In this document: in pieces, positions 53,643 to 64,000 of the stretch | Layout of the letters: each line of letters starts with the position of its first letter | Numbering within the stretch: position 1 is the first letter of the stretch | Source of the DNA: an uncultured Lachnospiraceae bacterium | GTDB lineage: Bacteria > Bacillota > Clostridia > Lachnospirales > Lachnospiraceae | Assembly (NCBI GenBank): GCA_934294885.1 | Contig: CAKRAK010000011.1 | Coordinates: 24,682 to 88,681, forward strand | Reading direction: 5' to 3' | Length of the DNA stretch: 64,000 nucleotides | The notes under the pieces: model-generated | Databases searched by the model: none | Told to the model about the DNA's origin: nothing | The model's input: only the letters and a program-made list of their open reading frames with translations | Program-made: the position numbers and the translations under genes

Positions 53643-56600
53643 TTATTCTTCTGAATCTGTAACCGTCTCTGTAGTCTCTTCTACAGCTTCTTCCGTTACA
53701 TCCCCATCATCTAATTCTTCGAAGTTTAAATCCTCGTCATCAAAATTAATGACGGTATCCTCGCTGTCAAGCTTAACGTTACGGTAACGCTTCATACCGG
53801 TACCGGCAGGAATCAACTTACCGATTAATACATTCTCCTTCAAACCAATCAAAGGATCTACCTTACCCTTAATAGCAGCTTCTGTAAGAACCTTTGTTGT
53901 CTCCTGGAAGGATGCAGCTGATAAGAATGAGTTGGTTGCCAAAGATGCCTTTGTAATACCAAGCATTACCTGGGTTCCTGACATCGGCTCCTTACCTTCA
54001 CTCACTAATTTCTCATTAATTGAGTTATACTCTAATACATCTATCATAGCTCCCGGTAAGTATTCGCTGTCACCACTACTCTCTATACGAATCTTCTTAA
54101 GCATCTGACGAACAATAACCTCGATATGCTTATCATTGATATCTACACCCTGTAAACGATATACCTTCTGAACCTCCCGAGTCATGTAATCCTGAACGGC
54201 ACGAACACCTTTAATCTTCAGGATATCATGAGGGTTAACAGAACCGATTGTAATTTCGTCACCGGCTTCAATTACCTGATCATCAAATACCTTTATTCTT
54301 GAATCATAAGGAATCAGATATGCCTTAGCTTCACCTGTCTCCTCATTTGTAATAACAACTTCACGCTTCTTCTTCGTATCACGAATCTGAACCTTTCCGC
54401 CAAACTCTGCAATAATAGCAGAACGCTTTGGCTTACGAGCCTCAAAGATTTCCTCTACTCTAGGAAGACCCTGTGTAATATCATCACCGGCAACACCACC
54501 TGTATGGAAGGTTCTCATGGTAAGCTGTGTACCCGGCTCACCGATAGACTGTGCTGCAATGATACCGATTGCTTCACCAACCTGTACCGCAAGTCCTGTT
54601 GCCATGTTGGCACCATAACACTTAGAACATACACCGATTTTTGATTTACAATTCAGAATGTTACGAATCTTAAGCTTTGTCAGGCTTTCACCCTTCTCAT
54701 CCACACCATTTGCCACAATGTTCTTAGCACGCTTCGGTGTGATCATATGATTTGCTTTTACAATCATATTACCGTCTTTGTCATATACATTCTCAGCTGC
54801 ATAACGACCTGTAATACGCTCTTCAAAGCTTTCAATCATCTCTCGACCTTCCATGATTGCTTCTACATATGCACCCGGAATCTCTCCTGTACCTGCGCAG
54901 CAATCTACTTCACGAACGATCAAATCCTGAGATACATCAACCAGACGACGGGTTAAGTAACCGGAATCGGCTGTACGTAACGCAGTATCAGAAAGACCTT
55001 TACGAGCACCATGAGCGGAAATGAAGTACTCCAATACATCAAGACCCTCACGGAAGTTAGACTTAATCGGCAACTCAATGGTACGACCTGTTGTATCTGC
55101 CATCAATCCACGCATACCTGCTAACTGCTTAATCTGCTGGTTAGAACCACGGGCACCGGACTCAGCCATCATCTTAATATTATTATAAGTATCAAGACCT
55201 TCCAGCAAAGCGGTTGTTAACTTCTTATCCGCAGCCTCCCATGTACGAACAGTAGCTGTATAACGCTCTTCTTCTGTAATATATCCATTTTTAAACTTAT
55301 CCAGGATCAAATCAACAGTATCCTGTGCATCCTTTAAGATTTCCTTCTTAGCAGCAGGCACAGTCATCTCTGAAATAGAAACGGTAAGTGCTGCTCTTGT
55401 AGAATACTTATAACCGATACTCTTAATATCATCCAATACTTCTGCTGTCTTTGTTGCACCATGTGTATTAAATAATCTGTCAAGGATACCCTTTAACTGC
55501 TTCTTACCAACAAGGTAATCAATCTCAAGTGCCAGTTCATTGCCCGGAATTGTACGATCAACAATACCTAAATCCTGTGGAATAATTTCATTGAATAAAA
55601 TTCTACCAAGGGTAGATTCAATAATCGCTGTCATCTCAGTTCCATCCGGAGCAGTTCCCTTCATACGAACCTTAATCTTAGAATGTAATGTAATTACTTT
55701 ATTCTCGTAAGCAAGAATTGCCTCATTCTTTGACTTGAAGAACTTACCTTCTCCCAAATCACCCGGCTTATCAATGGTCAGATAGTAAATACCAAGTACC
55801 ATATCCTGGGAAGGAACGGCTACCGGCGCACCATCTGATGGCTTTAACAGGTTATTCGGTGATAACAGTAAGAAACGGCACTCTGCCTGGGCTTCCACTG
55901 ACAATGGTAAATGTACCGCCATCTGGTCACCATCGAAGTCCGCATTAAATGCAGTACATACCAATGGGTGAAGCTTAATTGCCTTACCTTCTACAAGGAT
56001 TGGCTCAAATGCCTGAATACCTAATCTATGAAGGGTCGGGGCACGGTTTAACATAACAGGATGTTCTTTGATTACGTCCTCTAATACATCCCATACCTCT
56101 GTCTCTAATTTCTCCACCATCTTTTTAGCAGACTTAACATTATGAGCAAGCTTACGAGAAACCAATTCTTTCATTACGAATGGCTTAAATAATTCGATTG
56201 CCATTTCTTTTGGAAGACCACACTGGTAAATCTTAAGTTCCGGTCCTACTACGATAACGGAACGTCCTGAGTAGTCAACACGCTTACCAAGTAAGTTCTG
56301 ACGGAAACGTCCCTGCTTACCCTTTAACATATCTGACAATGATTTTAATGCACGGTTACCGGGACCTGTTACGGCACGTCCACGACGACCATTATCAATC
56401 AATGCATCTACTGCCTCCTGTAACATACGTTTTTCATTACGTACGATAATATCAGGAGCACCTAACTCTAACAAGCGATTCAAACGGTTATTACGGTTAA
56501 TGATACGACGATACAGATCATTCAAATCAGAGGTTGCAAAACGGCCACCATCTAACTGAACCATAGGACGAATATCCGGTGGAATAACAGGAACTGCATC

Positions 56601-57311
56601 TAAGATCATCCACTCCGGCTTATTATCAGAATTACGGAATGCTTCTACTACCTCTAAACGCTTAATAATCTTTGCACGTTTCTGACCTGTAGATTCCTTT
56701 AATTCTGCACGAAGAGTTGTGGATTCTTTCTCCAGATCAATATTCTGTAATAACTCCTTAACTGCTTCTGCTCCCATGCCTGCACGGAAAGAACCAAATC
56801 CATACTCTTCCTCAGCATCACGGAATTCTTTTTCATTTAACACCTGCTTATATGCAAGATTGGTTTCTCCTGCATCTAATACAATATAGGAAGCAAAATA
56901 TAATACACGCTCTAAGGTTCTAGGAGTAATATCCAATAACAATCCCATTCTACTTGGAATTCCTTTAAAATACCAAATGTGAGAAACAGGAGCTGCCAGC
57001 TCAATATGACCCATTCTTTCACGTCTTACATTTGACTTTGTAACCTCAACACCACAACGGTCACAGATTACACCCTTATAACGAATCTTCTTGTACTTAC
57101 CACAATGACATTCCCAGTCCTTGCTTGGTCCAAAGATTCTTTCACAATACAAACCATCCTTTTCAGGCTTTAATGTACGATAATTAATGGTTTCCGGTTT
57201 CTTAATCTCACCATGAGACCATTCTCTGATTCGCTCAGGAGAAGCAAGTCCAATCTTAATCGCGTCAAAATTCATATGTTCTTCTGTTTCCTGATTATTC
57301 ATTGTTGACAT
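53643..57311 (-). CDS. rpoC: RNA polymerase beta' subunit
   Basis: A 1222-residue beta' subunit. The N-terminal zinc site ([23 protein letters not shown], in two CxC/CxxC parts), the catalytic [12 protein letters not shown] with three Asp that bind Mg2+, and the second zinc site ([20 protein letters not shown]) are all visible. The tail is acidic. It starts 19 bp after rpoB, in one operon. Confidence 0.98.
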   Translation of the reverse strand: MSTMNNQETEEHMNFDAIKIGLASPERIREWSHGEIKKPETINYRTLKPEKDGLYCERIFGPSKDWECHCGKYKKIRYKGVICDRCGVEVTKSNVRRERMGHIELAAPVSHIWYFKGIPSRMGLLLDITPRTLERVLYFASYIVLDAGETNLAYKQVLNEKEFRDAEEEYGFGSFRAGMGAEAVKELLQNIDLEKESTTLRAELKESTGQKRAKIIKRLEVVEAFRNSDNKPEWMILDAVPVIPPDIRPMVQLDGGRFATSDLNDLYRRIINRNNRLNRLLELGAPDIIVRNEKRMLQEAVDALIDNGRRGRAVTGPGNRALKSLSDMLKGKQGRFRQNLLGKRVDYSGRSVIVVGPELKIYQCGLPKEMAIELFKPFVMKELVSRKLAHNVKSAKKMVEKLETEVWDVLEDVIKEHPVMLNRAPTLHRLGIQAFEPILVEGKAIKLHPLVCTAFNADFDGDQMAVHLPLSVEAQAECRFLLLSPNNLLKPSDGAPVAVPSQDMVLGIYYLTIDKPGDLGEGKFFKSKNEAILAYENKVITLHSKIKVRMKGTAPDGTEMTAIIESTLGRILFNEIIPQDLGIVDRTIPGNELALEIDYLVGKKQLKGILDRLFNTHGATKTAEVLDDIKSIGYKYSTRAALTVSISEMTVPAAKKEILKDAQDTVDLILDKFKNGYITEEERYTATVRTWEAADKKLTTALLEGLDTYNNIKMMAESGARGSNQQIKQLAGMRGLMADTTGRTIELPIKSNFREGLDVLEYFISAHGARKGLSDTALRTADSGYLTRRLVDVSQDLIVREVDCCAGTGEIPGAYVEAIMEGREMIESFEERITGRYAAENVYDKDGNMIVKANHMITPKRAKNIVANGVDEKGESLTKLKIRNILNCKSKIGVCSKCYGANMATGLAVQVGEAIGIIAAQSIGEPGTQLTMRTFHTGGVAGDDITQGLPRVEEIFEARKPKRSAIIAEFGGKVQIRDTKKKREVVITNEETGEAKAYLIPYDSRIKVFDDQVIEAGDEITIGSVNPHDILKIKGVRAVQDYMTREVQKVYRLQGVDINDKHIEVIVRQMLKKIRIESSGDSEYLPGAMIDVLEYNSINEKLVSEGKEPMSGTQVMLGITKASLATNSFLSAASFQETTKVLTEAAIKGKVDPLIGLKENVLIGKLIPAGTGMKRYRNVKLDSEDTVINFDDEDLNFEELDDGDVTEEAVEETTETVTDSEE

Positions 57312-57330
57312 TTATTCTGCTCTCCTTCCA

Positions 57331-60300
57331 TTATTCATCATAGTCATCATAGGAATCTTCATCATAGCCATCGTCATAGCCATCACCTGAATCACCCTCT
57401 AACTCATAAGTTTCATCATTCTCATCGATTCCGCTGTATCCATGCTCTTTCATCTCAGCCTCATCGTTACGGTAATCCATATCACCTACATTACGTACAT
57501 CGTCATTACCATAATCAACACTCTCGCCAATCTCAACTTCTGTGTTGTCCTCACGTAATACACGTACATCCAATGCCAATGACTGGAATTCCTTAAGCAA
57601 TACCTTAAATGATTCCGGAATACCAGGAGTAGGAATATTCTCACCCTTGATAATCGCCTCATATGTCTTAACACGACCAACAACATCATCGGACTTAACA
57701 GTTAAAATTTCCTGTAAGGTGTAGGAAGCACCATAAGCCTCTAAAGCCCAAACCTCCATCTCACCGAAACGCTGTCCACCAAACTGTGCTTTACCACCAA
57801 GTGGCTGCTGTGTAACCAATGCATATGGTCCGGTAGAACGGGCATGAATCTTATCGTCAACCAAATGATGCAGCTTCAGGTAGTGCATGTATCCGATAGA
57901 TACAGGTGAGTCAAACTCTTCACCGGTTCTACCATCACGAAGTCTTACCTTACCGGTACGATCAATCGGTACACCCTTCCACTCTTCACGGTGGTCACGA
58001 TTCTCATACAGATAATCCATGACATCATCTGATACCTGACTTCTCCACTTCTTATCGAATTCATCCCACTCCGTATTGACGTAATCATTTGCCATTTCCA
58101 GAGTTTCCATGATATCTTCCTCGTTTGCACCGGCAAATACAGGAGTTGAAATCTTAAAGCCTAACGCCTTAGCGGCAAGTCCTAAGTGAAGCTCCAATAC
58201 CTGTCCGATATTCATACGGGAAGGCACACCTAACGGATTCAATACAATATCAAGAGGACGTCCGTTTGGAAGGAATGGCATATCTTCAACCGGAAGGATA
58301 CGGGAAATAACACCCTTATTACCATGACGACCGGCCATCTTATCACCAACGGAAATCTTTCTCTTTTGTGCAATGTAAACACGTACTGACTTGTTTACAC
58401 CCGGAGACAACTCATCTCCTGCATCTCTTGTAAATATCTTTGTATCAATAACAATACCATATGCTCCATGAGGAACACGTAAAGATGTATCTCTGACTTC
58501 TCTGGCTTTTTCACCGAAAATCGCACGAAGCAATCTCTCTTCTGCAGTAAGCTCAGTCTCGCCCTTTGGTGTTACCTTACCAACTAAAATATCACCTGCA
58601 CGAACCTCCGCACCAATACGAATGATACCGTTCTCATCCAGATCCTTTAATACATCCGGACCGTGACCAGCCAAATCTCTTGTAATCTCTTCGGAACCAA
58701 GCTTTGTATCACGGGCTTCACACTCGTACTCTTCAATATGAACAGATGTGTATACATCTTCCTGAACTAATCTTTCACTTAATAATACCGCATCCTCGTA
58801 GTTATAACCTTCCCAGGTCATGAATCCGATTAACGGGTTCTTACCTAATGCAATCTCACCGTTAGAAGTAGATGCTCCATCCGCAATAACCTCTCCGGCT
58901 TTCACACGCTCACCTTTGACAACGATTGGTCTCTGGTTCATACAGTTTGCCTGGTTACTTCTTGCAAACTTAATTACATGGTAAGTATCCTTTGTACCAT
59001 CATCACATTTTATTACGATTTCTTTGCTGGTAGATTTCTCAACAACACCATCGTGCTTTGCAACAATACATACTCCTGAGTCAACTGCTGCCTTTGCTTC
59101 CATACCGGTACCAACAATCGGTGACTCTGTCTTTAACAAAGGTACAGCCTGTCTCTGCATGTTAGAACCCATAAGTGCTCGGTTCGCATCATCATTCTGA
59201 AGGAACGGAATCATGGATGTAGCAACAGAGAATACCATCTTAGGAGATACGTCCATTAAATCTACTCTGTTACGGTCAAACTCGGCAGTCTCTTCTCTGT
59301 ATCGACCTGCGATACGCTTTCTGACGAAGGTTCCGTCAGGATTCAACTGCTCATTCGCCTGAGCAACAATATAATTATCCTCTTCATCCGCTGTCATATA
59401 TACAACCTCATCTGTAACAACCGGATTTTCAGGATCTGCCTTATCAATCTTACGATATGGTGCCTCAATGAAACCATATTCATTAATTCTCGCATAACAT
59501 GCAAGGGAGTTGATCAAACCGATGTTAGGACCTTCAGGAGTCTCAATCGGACACATTCTACCATAATGGGTATAGTGAACATCTCGAACCTCGAATCCGG
59601 CACGGTCACGGGAAAGACCACCAGGACCTAACGCTGACAGACGTCTCTTATGGGTAAGCTCTGAAAGCGGATTGTTCTGATCCATAAACTGAGACAGCTG
59701 GGAACTACCAAAGAATTCCTTCACTGCTGCTGTTACAGGCTTGATGTTAATTAATGACTGTGGTGAGATCGTCTCAATATCCTGAGTTGACATTCTTTCT
59801 CTTACAACCCTTTCAAGACGTGACATACCAATACGATACTGATTCTGTAACAATTCACCTACTGCACGAATTCTACGATTACCCAAATGGTCAATATCGT
59901 CATCGCAGCCAATGCCATACTCTAAATGCATATTATAGTTGATAGATGCCAAAATATCTTCTTTTGTAATATGCTTAGGAATCAAATCATGCACATCTCT
60001 CTTAACTGCTCTCTTTAATTCCTCTTCATCTTTATATTCTTCTAATAAGTTTGCTAAAACAGGGTAAAATACATCTTCTTCAATGCCAAGTGCTTCTACA
60101 TCAAAATCCACGAATTCCTTCATGTCAACCATCATATTAGATAAAACCTTGACATTTCTTTCCTCAGACTGAATCCAAACATATGGAACAGCAGAGTTCT
60201 GGATCTTAATTGCGCACTCTCTTGTAACCTTTTCTCCGGCATTCGCAAGAATCTCTCCGGTTAAAGGACTTACAACATCCTCAGCCAACACATGACCGGT

Positions 60301-61167
60301 AATACGGTTTTTCAGAGCTAACTTCTTGTTATACTTATAACGGCCAACCTTAGCCAGATCATAACGTCTTGGATCAAAGAACATTGCATTAATTAAGCTT
60401 TCTGCACTTTCCACTGCAAGAGGCTCTCCCGGACGAATCTTTTGATATAATTCCAAAAGACCTTCCTCATAATTGGTAGCATGGTCTCTCTCCATACTTG
60501 CAAGAATCTTTGGCTCGTCACCAAATAATTCTCTAATCTCTTCATTTGTTCCAATTCCCAATGCACGAATCAAAACGGTAATTGGGACTTTACGATTTCT
60601 ATCTACTCGAACATTAAATACGTCATTGGAATCGGTTTCATACTCTAACCATGCACCACGATTAGGGATAACCGTACAAGAGTACAATGTCTTTCCTAAT
60701 TTATCATGTCCAATTGCATAATAAATACCGGGAGAACGAACTAACTGACTGACGATAACACGTTCAGCACCATTAATTACAAAGGTACCTGTTTCAGTCA
60801 TCAAAGGTAAATCTCCCATAAAAATATCATGCTGATTAATCTCATCTGTCTCTTTGTTAATCAGACGAACATTAACCTTAAGTGGAGCTGCATATGTTGC
60901 ATCTCTTTCCTTGCACTCTTCAATCGAATACTTTGCTTCCTCCGCTGACAGCTGGAAATCAACAAATTCCAAGCTTAACTGGCCACTGTAATCAGTGATT
61001 GGAGAAATGTCTTCGAACACCTCTTTAAGTCCTGCCTCTAAGAACCACTTATATGAGTCTTTCTGTACTTCGATTAAGTTAGGCATCTCGAGTACTTCTT
61101 TTTGTCTGGAATAACTCATACGCATTCCTTTTCCCGCTTTCACAGGACTAATTCTGCTCTTTTCCAT
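57331..61167 (-). CDS. rpoB: RNA polymerase beta subunit
   Basis: A 1278-residue beta subunit. The rifampicin region reads [20 protein letters not shown] with [10 protein letters not shown] after it, the sensitive-type sequence. [11 protein letters not shown] and the C-terminal [15 protein letters not shown] clamp region are clear. The tail is rich in Asp/Tyr/Gly. It is preceded by its own promoter (61336-61363) and a leader of about 160 bases, unlike the usual direct coupling to rplJL. Confidence 0.98.
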   Translation of the reverse strand: MEKSRISPVKAGKGMRMSYSRQKEVLEMPNLIEVQKDSYKWFLEAGLKEVFEDISPITDYSGQLSLEFVDFQLSAEEAKYSIEECKERDATYAAPLKVNVRLINKETDEINQHDIFMGDLPLMTETGTFVINGAERVIVSQLVRSPGIYYAIGHDKLGKTLYSCTVIPNRGAWLEYETDSNDVFNVRVDRNRKVPITVLIRALGIGTNEEIRELFGDEPKILASMERDHATNYEEGLLELYQKIRPGEPLAVESAESLINAMFFDPRRYDLAKVGRYKYNKKLALKNRITGHVLAEDVVSPLTGEILANAGEKVTRECAIKIQNSAVPYVWIQSEERNVKVLSNMMVDMKEFVDFDVEALGIEEDVFYPVLANLLEEYKDEEELKRAVKRDVHDLIPKHITKEDILASINYNMHLEYGIGCDDDIDHLGNRRIRAVGELLQNQYRIGMSRLERVVRERMSTQDIETISPQSLINIKPVTAAVKEFFGSSQLSQFMDQNNPLSELTHKRRLSALGPGGLSRDRAGFEVRDVHYTHYGRMCPIETPEGPNIGLINSLACYARINEYGFIEAPYRKIDKADPENPVVTDEVVYMTADEEDNYIVAQANEQLNPDGTFVRKRIAGRYREETAEFDRNRVDLMDVSPKMVFSVATSMIPFLQNDDANRALMGSNMQRQAVPLLKTESPIVGTGMEAKAAVDSGVCIVAKHDGVVEKSTSKEIVIKCDDGTKDTYHVIKFARSNQANCMNQRPIVVKGERVKAGEVIADGASTSNGEIALGKNPLIGFMTWEGYNYEDAVLLSERLVQEDVYTSVHIEEYECEARDTKLGSEEITRDLAGHGPDVLKDLDENGIIRIGAEVRAGDILVGKVTPKGETELTAEERLLRAIFGEKAREVRDTSLRVPHGAYGIVIDTKIFTRDAGDELSPGVNKSVRVYIAQKRKISVGDKMAGRHGNKGVISRILPVEDMPFLPNGRPLDIVLNPLGVPSRMNIGQVLELHLGLAAKALGFKISTPVFAGANEEDIMETLEMANDYVNTEWDEFDKKWRSQVSDDVMDYLYENRDHREEWKGVPIDRTGKVRLRDGRTGEEFDSPVSIGYMHYLKLHHLVDDKIHARSTGPYALVTQQPLGGKAQFGGQRFGEMEVWALEAYGASYTLQEILTVKSDDVVGRVKTYEAIIKGENIPTPGIPESFKVLLKEFQSLALDVRVLREDNTEVEIGESVDYGNDDVRNVGDMDYRNDEAEMKEHGYSGIDENDETYELEGDSGDGYDDGYDEDSYDDYDE

Positions 61168-61335
61168 TGACGTTTTTCACCCCTTGAAATTATTTTTTCG
61201 TAGGTCCCACAACCATATATGGTAGAAATTGCAAATTACCACCACAAATGCTGTGATTCCAACGTTTTTGCTTGTCTTCCCTGAAAAATGGCATAGATAT
61301 ACCGATACCATCCCACAGTAATGACATTTTATTAT

Positions 61336-61363
61336 ATTATCACAATGTCTATCCCGCTGTCAA
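61336..61363 (-). promoter_or_regulatory. Promoter of rpoBC
   Basis: Minus strand -35 TTGACA (61358-61363) and -10 GATAAT (61336-61341, 16-bp spacer) or TAATAT two bases further. The 257-bp gap 61168-61424 holds this and no gene. Confidence 0.7.
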
Positions 61364-61424
61364 TCATTTTTTTACCGGATTTTCATCTCCCGGCGGAATT
61401 TAACTTTTCCTTCAACAGAAGATT

Positions 61425-61988
61425 TCATTTTTCTCTTATATCTGCTACCGCTTCCGGTTTAAAAAGCCGGTACAACTCCAGATATTTTCTTTCCACTTCT
61501 TCAAAAGGAACATAGTCCAATGAAAAACTGCTTTTCATAACCGGGGGCTTCTGATCGGGTGTCTCCCCCAAAAGCTCCTTCAGATCAAAGTACAACATAT
61601 CATCATCAATTTCTTTTACAAGCTTCTTCTCATCCGCTCTTAAATCCCTGCCTAAAAATCTTCTATATAAAATAGAAAGGAACTGTCCCTCCAACCTTTG
61701 ATAAGACGGCAGTGTTTTCTTAAAGGGTCTTGGCACATCGGACAAATAAGCCTCACTTCCGTCATGTAACAGACAGGCAAGACATACCGCCCTGCTGTAG
61801 CCTCTTGCCTGTGCCTCCAAGGCACAATGAATACAATGCTGCCCAACGGAAAAGAAATGGGTTACATGTCCGTTCCCTCTGCACAGCAGCGATAACGCAT
61901 GGGCAATATCCTCGATTTTCAACTTTTCTCCATCCGGCTCCAAAGGGAAAAAATGCTCCCCTGTATAAGTGGTAATGTACTCTGCCAT
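61425..61988 (-). CDS. HD-domain hydrolase (YfbR-like)
   Basis: A 187-residue HD phosphohydrolase. His-Asp motifs are seen in VGQHCIHCALEA and CLLHDGSEAYLSDVPRPFK, and later DDDMLYFDLKE. The family includes 5'-nucleotidases such as YfbR that hydrolyse (deoxy)nucleoside monophosphates. The start at 61988 follows GGAGGAAAT. It lies between the rplL and rpoB genes, an unusual place. Confidence 0.85.
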   Translation of the reverse strand: MAEYITTYTGEHFFPLEPDGEKLKIEDIAHALSLLCRGNGHVTHFFSVGQHCIHCALEAQARGYSRAVCLACLLHDGSEAYLSDVPRPFKKTLPSYQRLEGQFLSILYRRFLGRDLRADEKKLVKEIDDDMLYFDLKELLGETPDQKPPVMKSSFSLDYVPFEEVERKYLELYRLFKPEAVADIREK

Positions 61989-62010
61989 ATTTCCTCCTCT
62001 CTCTCCATCG

Positions 62011-62118
62011 TTGCGAAACATCTGTTCACCATGTTAATTTGGGCAAAATTTAATTTATATAACCCAGGCACGCTTGCGCTTCATCCCCACACATATCGAT
62101 TACCGGTCGTTTCGCAGC
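62011..62118 (-). repeat. E1-G, internally deleted E1 remnant
   Basis: TTGCGAAACAT (62011) to CGTTTCGCAGC (62108-62118) keeps the termini and one arm plus GGCACGCTTGCGCTTCATCC of the core; the rest is lost. It lies between the HD hydrolase and the DUF3006-like gene. Confidence 0.7.
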
Positions 62119-62129
62119 TACGCTTTCCA

Positions 62130-62303
62130 TCAATCCAGAAGTTCATACTGCAAAAGCTCGTACTTCAAGCGAGAGCCTTCTCCGATTCCATCCGGAAGCA
62201 AGGCACGGGCTACCAGCTTTAAATCATCACTTTCTATATCCGTTCTTTTCAAATTCGCATAGTCTCCATCAATGGATTCCACTACATAATACATTGTTTC
62301 CAC
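62130..62303 (-). CDS. Small DUF3006-like protein
   Basis: A 57-residue protein, starting at GTG 62303 (AGGAGGG eight bases upstream) with METMYYVVESIDGDYANLKR. The short beta-rich pattern (YYVV.SIDGDYANL, then GSRLKYELLQYELLD) resembles DUF3006, a family of very short proteins of unknown role. An ATG nine bases further in is an alternative start. Confidence 0.65.
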   Translation of the reverse strand: METMYYVVESIDGDYANLKRTDIESDDLKLVARALLPDGIGEGSRLKYELLQYELLD

Positions 62304-62404
62304 ACTACATCCCTCCTGCATGTCTCATTTATCATAAAAATTTACGAAACGATATGTTCTCTTACAAACCGGAATATGTATATTACCGTTACATCTTTTA
62401 CAAT

Positions 62405-62450
62405 ATATAAAAAGAAAGACCTTCACAGACAATGCCTGTAAAGATCTTTC
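62405..62450 (-). terminator. Terminator after rplL
   Basis: GAAAGACCTTCACAG (62414-62428) pairs with CTGTAAAGATCTTTC (62436-62450) through G-U pairs, then a T-rich tract on the minus strand, 38 bp after the rplL stop. Confidence 0.8.
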
Positions 62451-62487
62451 GTTCATTTTTTGTTAGTTATGTTTGTTATTCACTAAA

Positions 62488-62856
62488 TTACTTTAATGTA
62501 ACCTTAGCTCCAACTTCCTCTAACTTAGTCTTAATCTCGTCAGCCTCAGCCTTAGCAGCGCCTTCCTTAATTACCTTAGGTGCGTTATCTACAACTTCCT
62601 TAGCTTCCTTAAGTCCTAAACCAGTTACCTCACGAACAACCTTGATAACCTTAACCTTCTCGCTACCGATCTCTGTTAATTCTACATCAAACTCGTCCTT
62701 CTCAGCTGCTGCTTCTCCGCCTGCTGCACCTGCTGCTGCAACTACAACACCTGCTGCTGCAGAAACACCGAACTCTTCCTCACAAGCCTTAACTAAATCA
62801 TTTAACTCTAATACGCTTAACTTCTTGATCTCTTCAATCCACTCTTGAGTTGTCAT
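62488..62856 (-). CDS. rplL: Ribosomal protein L7/L12
   Basis: A 122-residue stalk protein. The N-terminal dimer domain, Ala/Gly-rich hinge ([18 protein letters not shown]) and C-terminal domain ([20 protein letters not shown]) are typical. It binds translation factors. AGGAGG precedes the ATG; rplJ is 97 bp upstream. Confidence 0.98.
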   Translation of the reverse strand: MTTQEWIEEIKKLSVLELNDLVKACEEEFGVSAAAGVVVAAAGAAGGEAAAEKDEFDVELTEIGSEKVKVIKVVREVTGLGLKEAKEVVDNAPKVIKEGAAKAEADEIKTKLEEVGAKVTLK

Positions 62857-62953
62857 AACTAAAATCCTCCATATTATTCTAAAATATTATTTGCCTTATG
62901 GCTTCTTCACTTACGTGATATGCGCTAATCATAATTAGCTGTGTTACTGAATA

Positions 62954-63478
62954 TTACTCTGCATCTGTTGACTCTGCTGCCTCAGCTGCCGGAGCATCAC
63001 CCTGCTCTGCGATCTGATTAAGAACACGAGCGAAGTTTGTAATTGGTGACTGTAAGCTTCCAAGTAACTTTGAAAGTAATTCCTCTCTTGATGGGATGCT
63101 TGAAATAGCTTTAATTCCCTCACGATCGTAGTAAGTACCTTCAACGACACCACTCTTAATCTCTAATGCTTCTGCTTCCTTAGCAAATTTAGCAAAAATT
63201 CTTGCAGGAGCTGTAGCATCTGTCTTACAGAAAGCAAATCCGTTAGGTCCTTCCAAATCGTCCTTCAAAGACTCAAACTCTGTTCCCTCGATTGCACGAC
63301 GAACCATTGTGTTCTTATATACCTTGTAAGATACACCAGCTTCTCTTAATTCCTTACGAAGTTTTGTATCCTGTTCTACAGTAAGTCCACGATAGTCAAC
63401 AATCACTGCTGTCTGTGCACCATCAAGCTGAGCTTTAATCTCTTCAACGATTGGTTGCTTTAATTCTACTTTTGCCAT
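62954..63478 (-). CDS. rplJ: Ribosomal protein L10
   Basis: A 174-residue protein that anchors L7/L12 dimers to 23S rRNA. TAVIVDYRGLTVEQDTKLRK is the typical N-terminal region; the C-terminal helix binds L12. AAGGAGG precedes the ATG. An L10 leader lies upstream and should give feedback control. Confidence 0.97.
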   Translation of the reverse strand: MAKVELKQPIVEEIKAQLDGAQTAVIVDYRGLTVEQDTKLRKELREAGVSYKVYKNTMVRRAIEGTEFESLKDDLEGPNGFAFCKTDATAPARIFAKFAKEAEALEIKSGVVEGTYYDREGIKAISSIPSREELLSKLLGSLQSPITNFARVLNQIAEQGDAPAAEAAESTDAE

Positions 63479-63550
63479 CGTCTTGCGCCTCCTTATATAT
63501 TAATGACTGCGCGAGCTAAATCCTGTATCTATCTTTTAACTGAAAACAAT

Positions 63551-63660
63551 TAAAAAAGCTCCATGTCAAAGACATAGAGCGAAACATCAACATAATGATT
63601 TTCCTCGGTAGGCGATATACTTACACCAAATGGTACCTACTGTCTTCGGCAGTTCATCGC
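63551..63660 (-). promoter_or_regulatory. L10 ribosomal protein leader with terminator
   Basis: Minus strand: GAACTGCCGAAGACAGTAGGT followed later by CCTACCGAGG is the known L10 binding leader pattern, then a terminator stem GCTCTATGTC/GACATGGAGC and six Ts (63551-63580). L10(L12) binding is expected to shut off rplJL. Confidence 0.85.
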
Positions 63661-63665
63661 TAAAT

Positions 63666-63694
63666 AATCTACCATATGTAATTCCGTCTGTCAA
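63666..63694 (-). promoter_or_regulatory. Promoter of rplJL
   Basis: Minus strand TTGACA (63689-63694), 17-bp spacer, TAGATT (63666-63671). Start predicted near 63659, at the leader. Confidence 0.8.
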
Positions 63695-63790
63695 GCATTT
63701 TTTTGATAAACATGTCGGTATTTGATACCTCGGAATTAAAAGTATTTATCCGGAATACAAAGGGAACAAGATGATTATGTGAAAAAACAG

Positions 63791-63927
63791 CTTTCGAAAG
63801 CAGATGATGGTTCCTTATAAGGACATCTGCTTCCGTCGGTACTTAATAAGTGCGAAGCACGAATTTAGTACCGCTACGAGAAGCAGACAGTGGGAACGGT
63901 CCTTGAAAGGAACCATCACTGCGAAAG
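63791..63927 (+). repeat. Repeat element E2c
   Basis: Outer arms CTTTCGAAAGCAGATGATGG and CCATCACTGCGAAAG; the centre is the GGTACTTAA/TTTAGTACC hairpin around GTGCGAAGCAC. Nothing else is seen between the rplJ promoter and the right edge. Confidence 0.8.
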
Positions 63928-64000
63928 AGTTCGCTCAAGTATTATAGGCATATGGAAGCAATTTTAATTCCATACAGAAATACGCTAAAAAACAAAGAAA

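Overview
The window looks like a chromosomal stretch from a gut-type anaerobic Firmicute, most likely a Lachnospiraceae member. Supporting signs are the moderately AT-rich DNA, strong AGGAGG ribosome sites, MurT/GatD, an iron-sulfur L-serine dehydratase, RelQ, an Ile T-box, an L10 leader, a Co/Ni-type riboswitch and tight one-strand operons. The species cannot be named from sequence alone. Nearly everything is on the minus strand. I see no tRNA, rRNA, CRISPR, prophage or full insertion sequence.

Region 1 (1-11.6 kb): a truncated membrane protein, a secreted Ig-like repeat protein, an XRE regulator, then a five-gene minus-strand set. That set holds a membrane protein with acidic tandem repeats, a NuoN/MrpD-like membrane protein, an acyl carrier protein, a BtrH/C39-like protein and a phosphopantetheinyl transferase. 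CorA, a DUF1002 protein and a YugP-type zinc peptidase follow. Region 2 (11.7-13.3 kb): a promoter, a NiCo-class riboswitch with a very enlarged P2 arm and an overlapping terminator, then a cation-diffusion-facilitator exporter. Region 3 (13.3-16.7 kb): MurT/GatD and an aldose epimerase.

Region 4 (16.9-24.1 kb): a jetC-jetB-jetA (type II Wadjet / MukBEF-like) condensin operon with no jetD beside it. The jetC stop codon lies in the terminal repeat of a dispersed palindromic element. Region 5 (24.2-34.7 kb): CpXC protein, pyruvate kinase, RelQ-type alarmone synthetase, an acyl-CoA/AMP ligase, and ileS with a lipoprotein gene between its T-box and itself.

Region 6 (34.7-53.5 kb): a catabolic island for an unidentified amine, imino acid or opine-like compound. 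It has serine dehydratase, two ornithine-cyclodeaminase-like proteins, an MFS carrier, a four-protein flavin/Fe-S dehydrogenase, a MerR regulator, flavin reductase, amidohydrolase, a Pot-type ABC importer with two binding proteins, a PII-like protein and an iron alcohol dehydrogenase. Three promoters with 19-bp spacers carry one shared dyad, so the island looks like one MerR regulon. Region 7 (53.6-64 kb): rpoC, rpoB with its own promoter, an HD hydrolase, a DUF3006-like gene, rplL, rplJ and the L10 leader.

Two related families of non-coding palindromic repeats (here E1, seven copies or remnants; E2, three) are scattered between genes and share a central hairpin.
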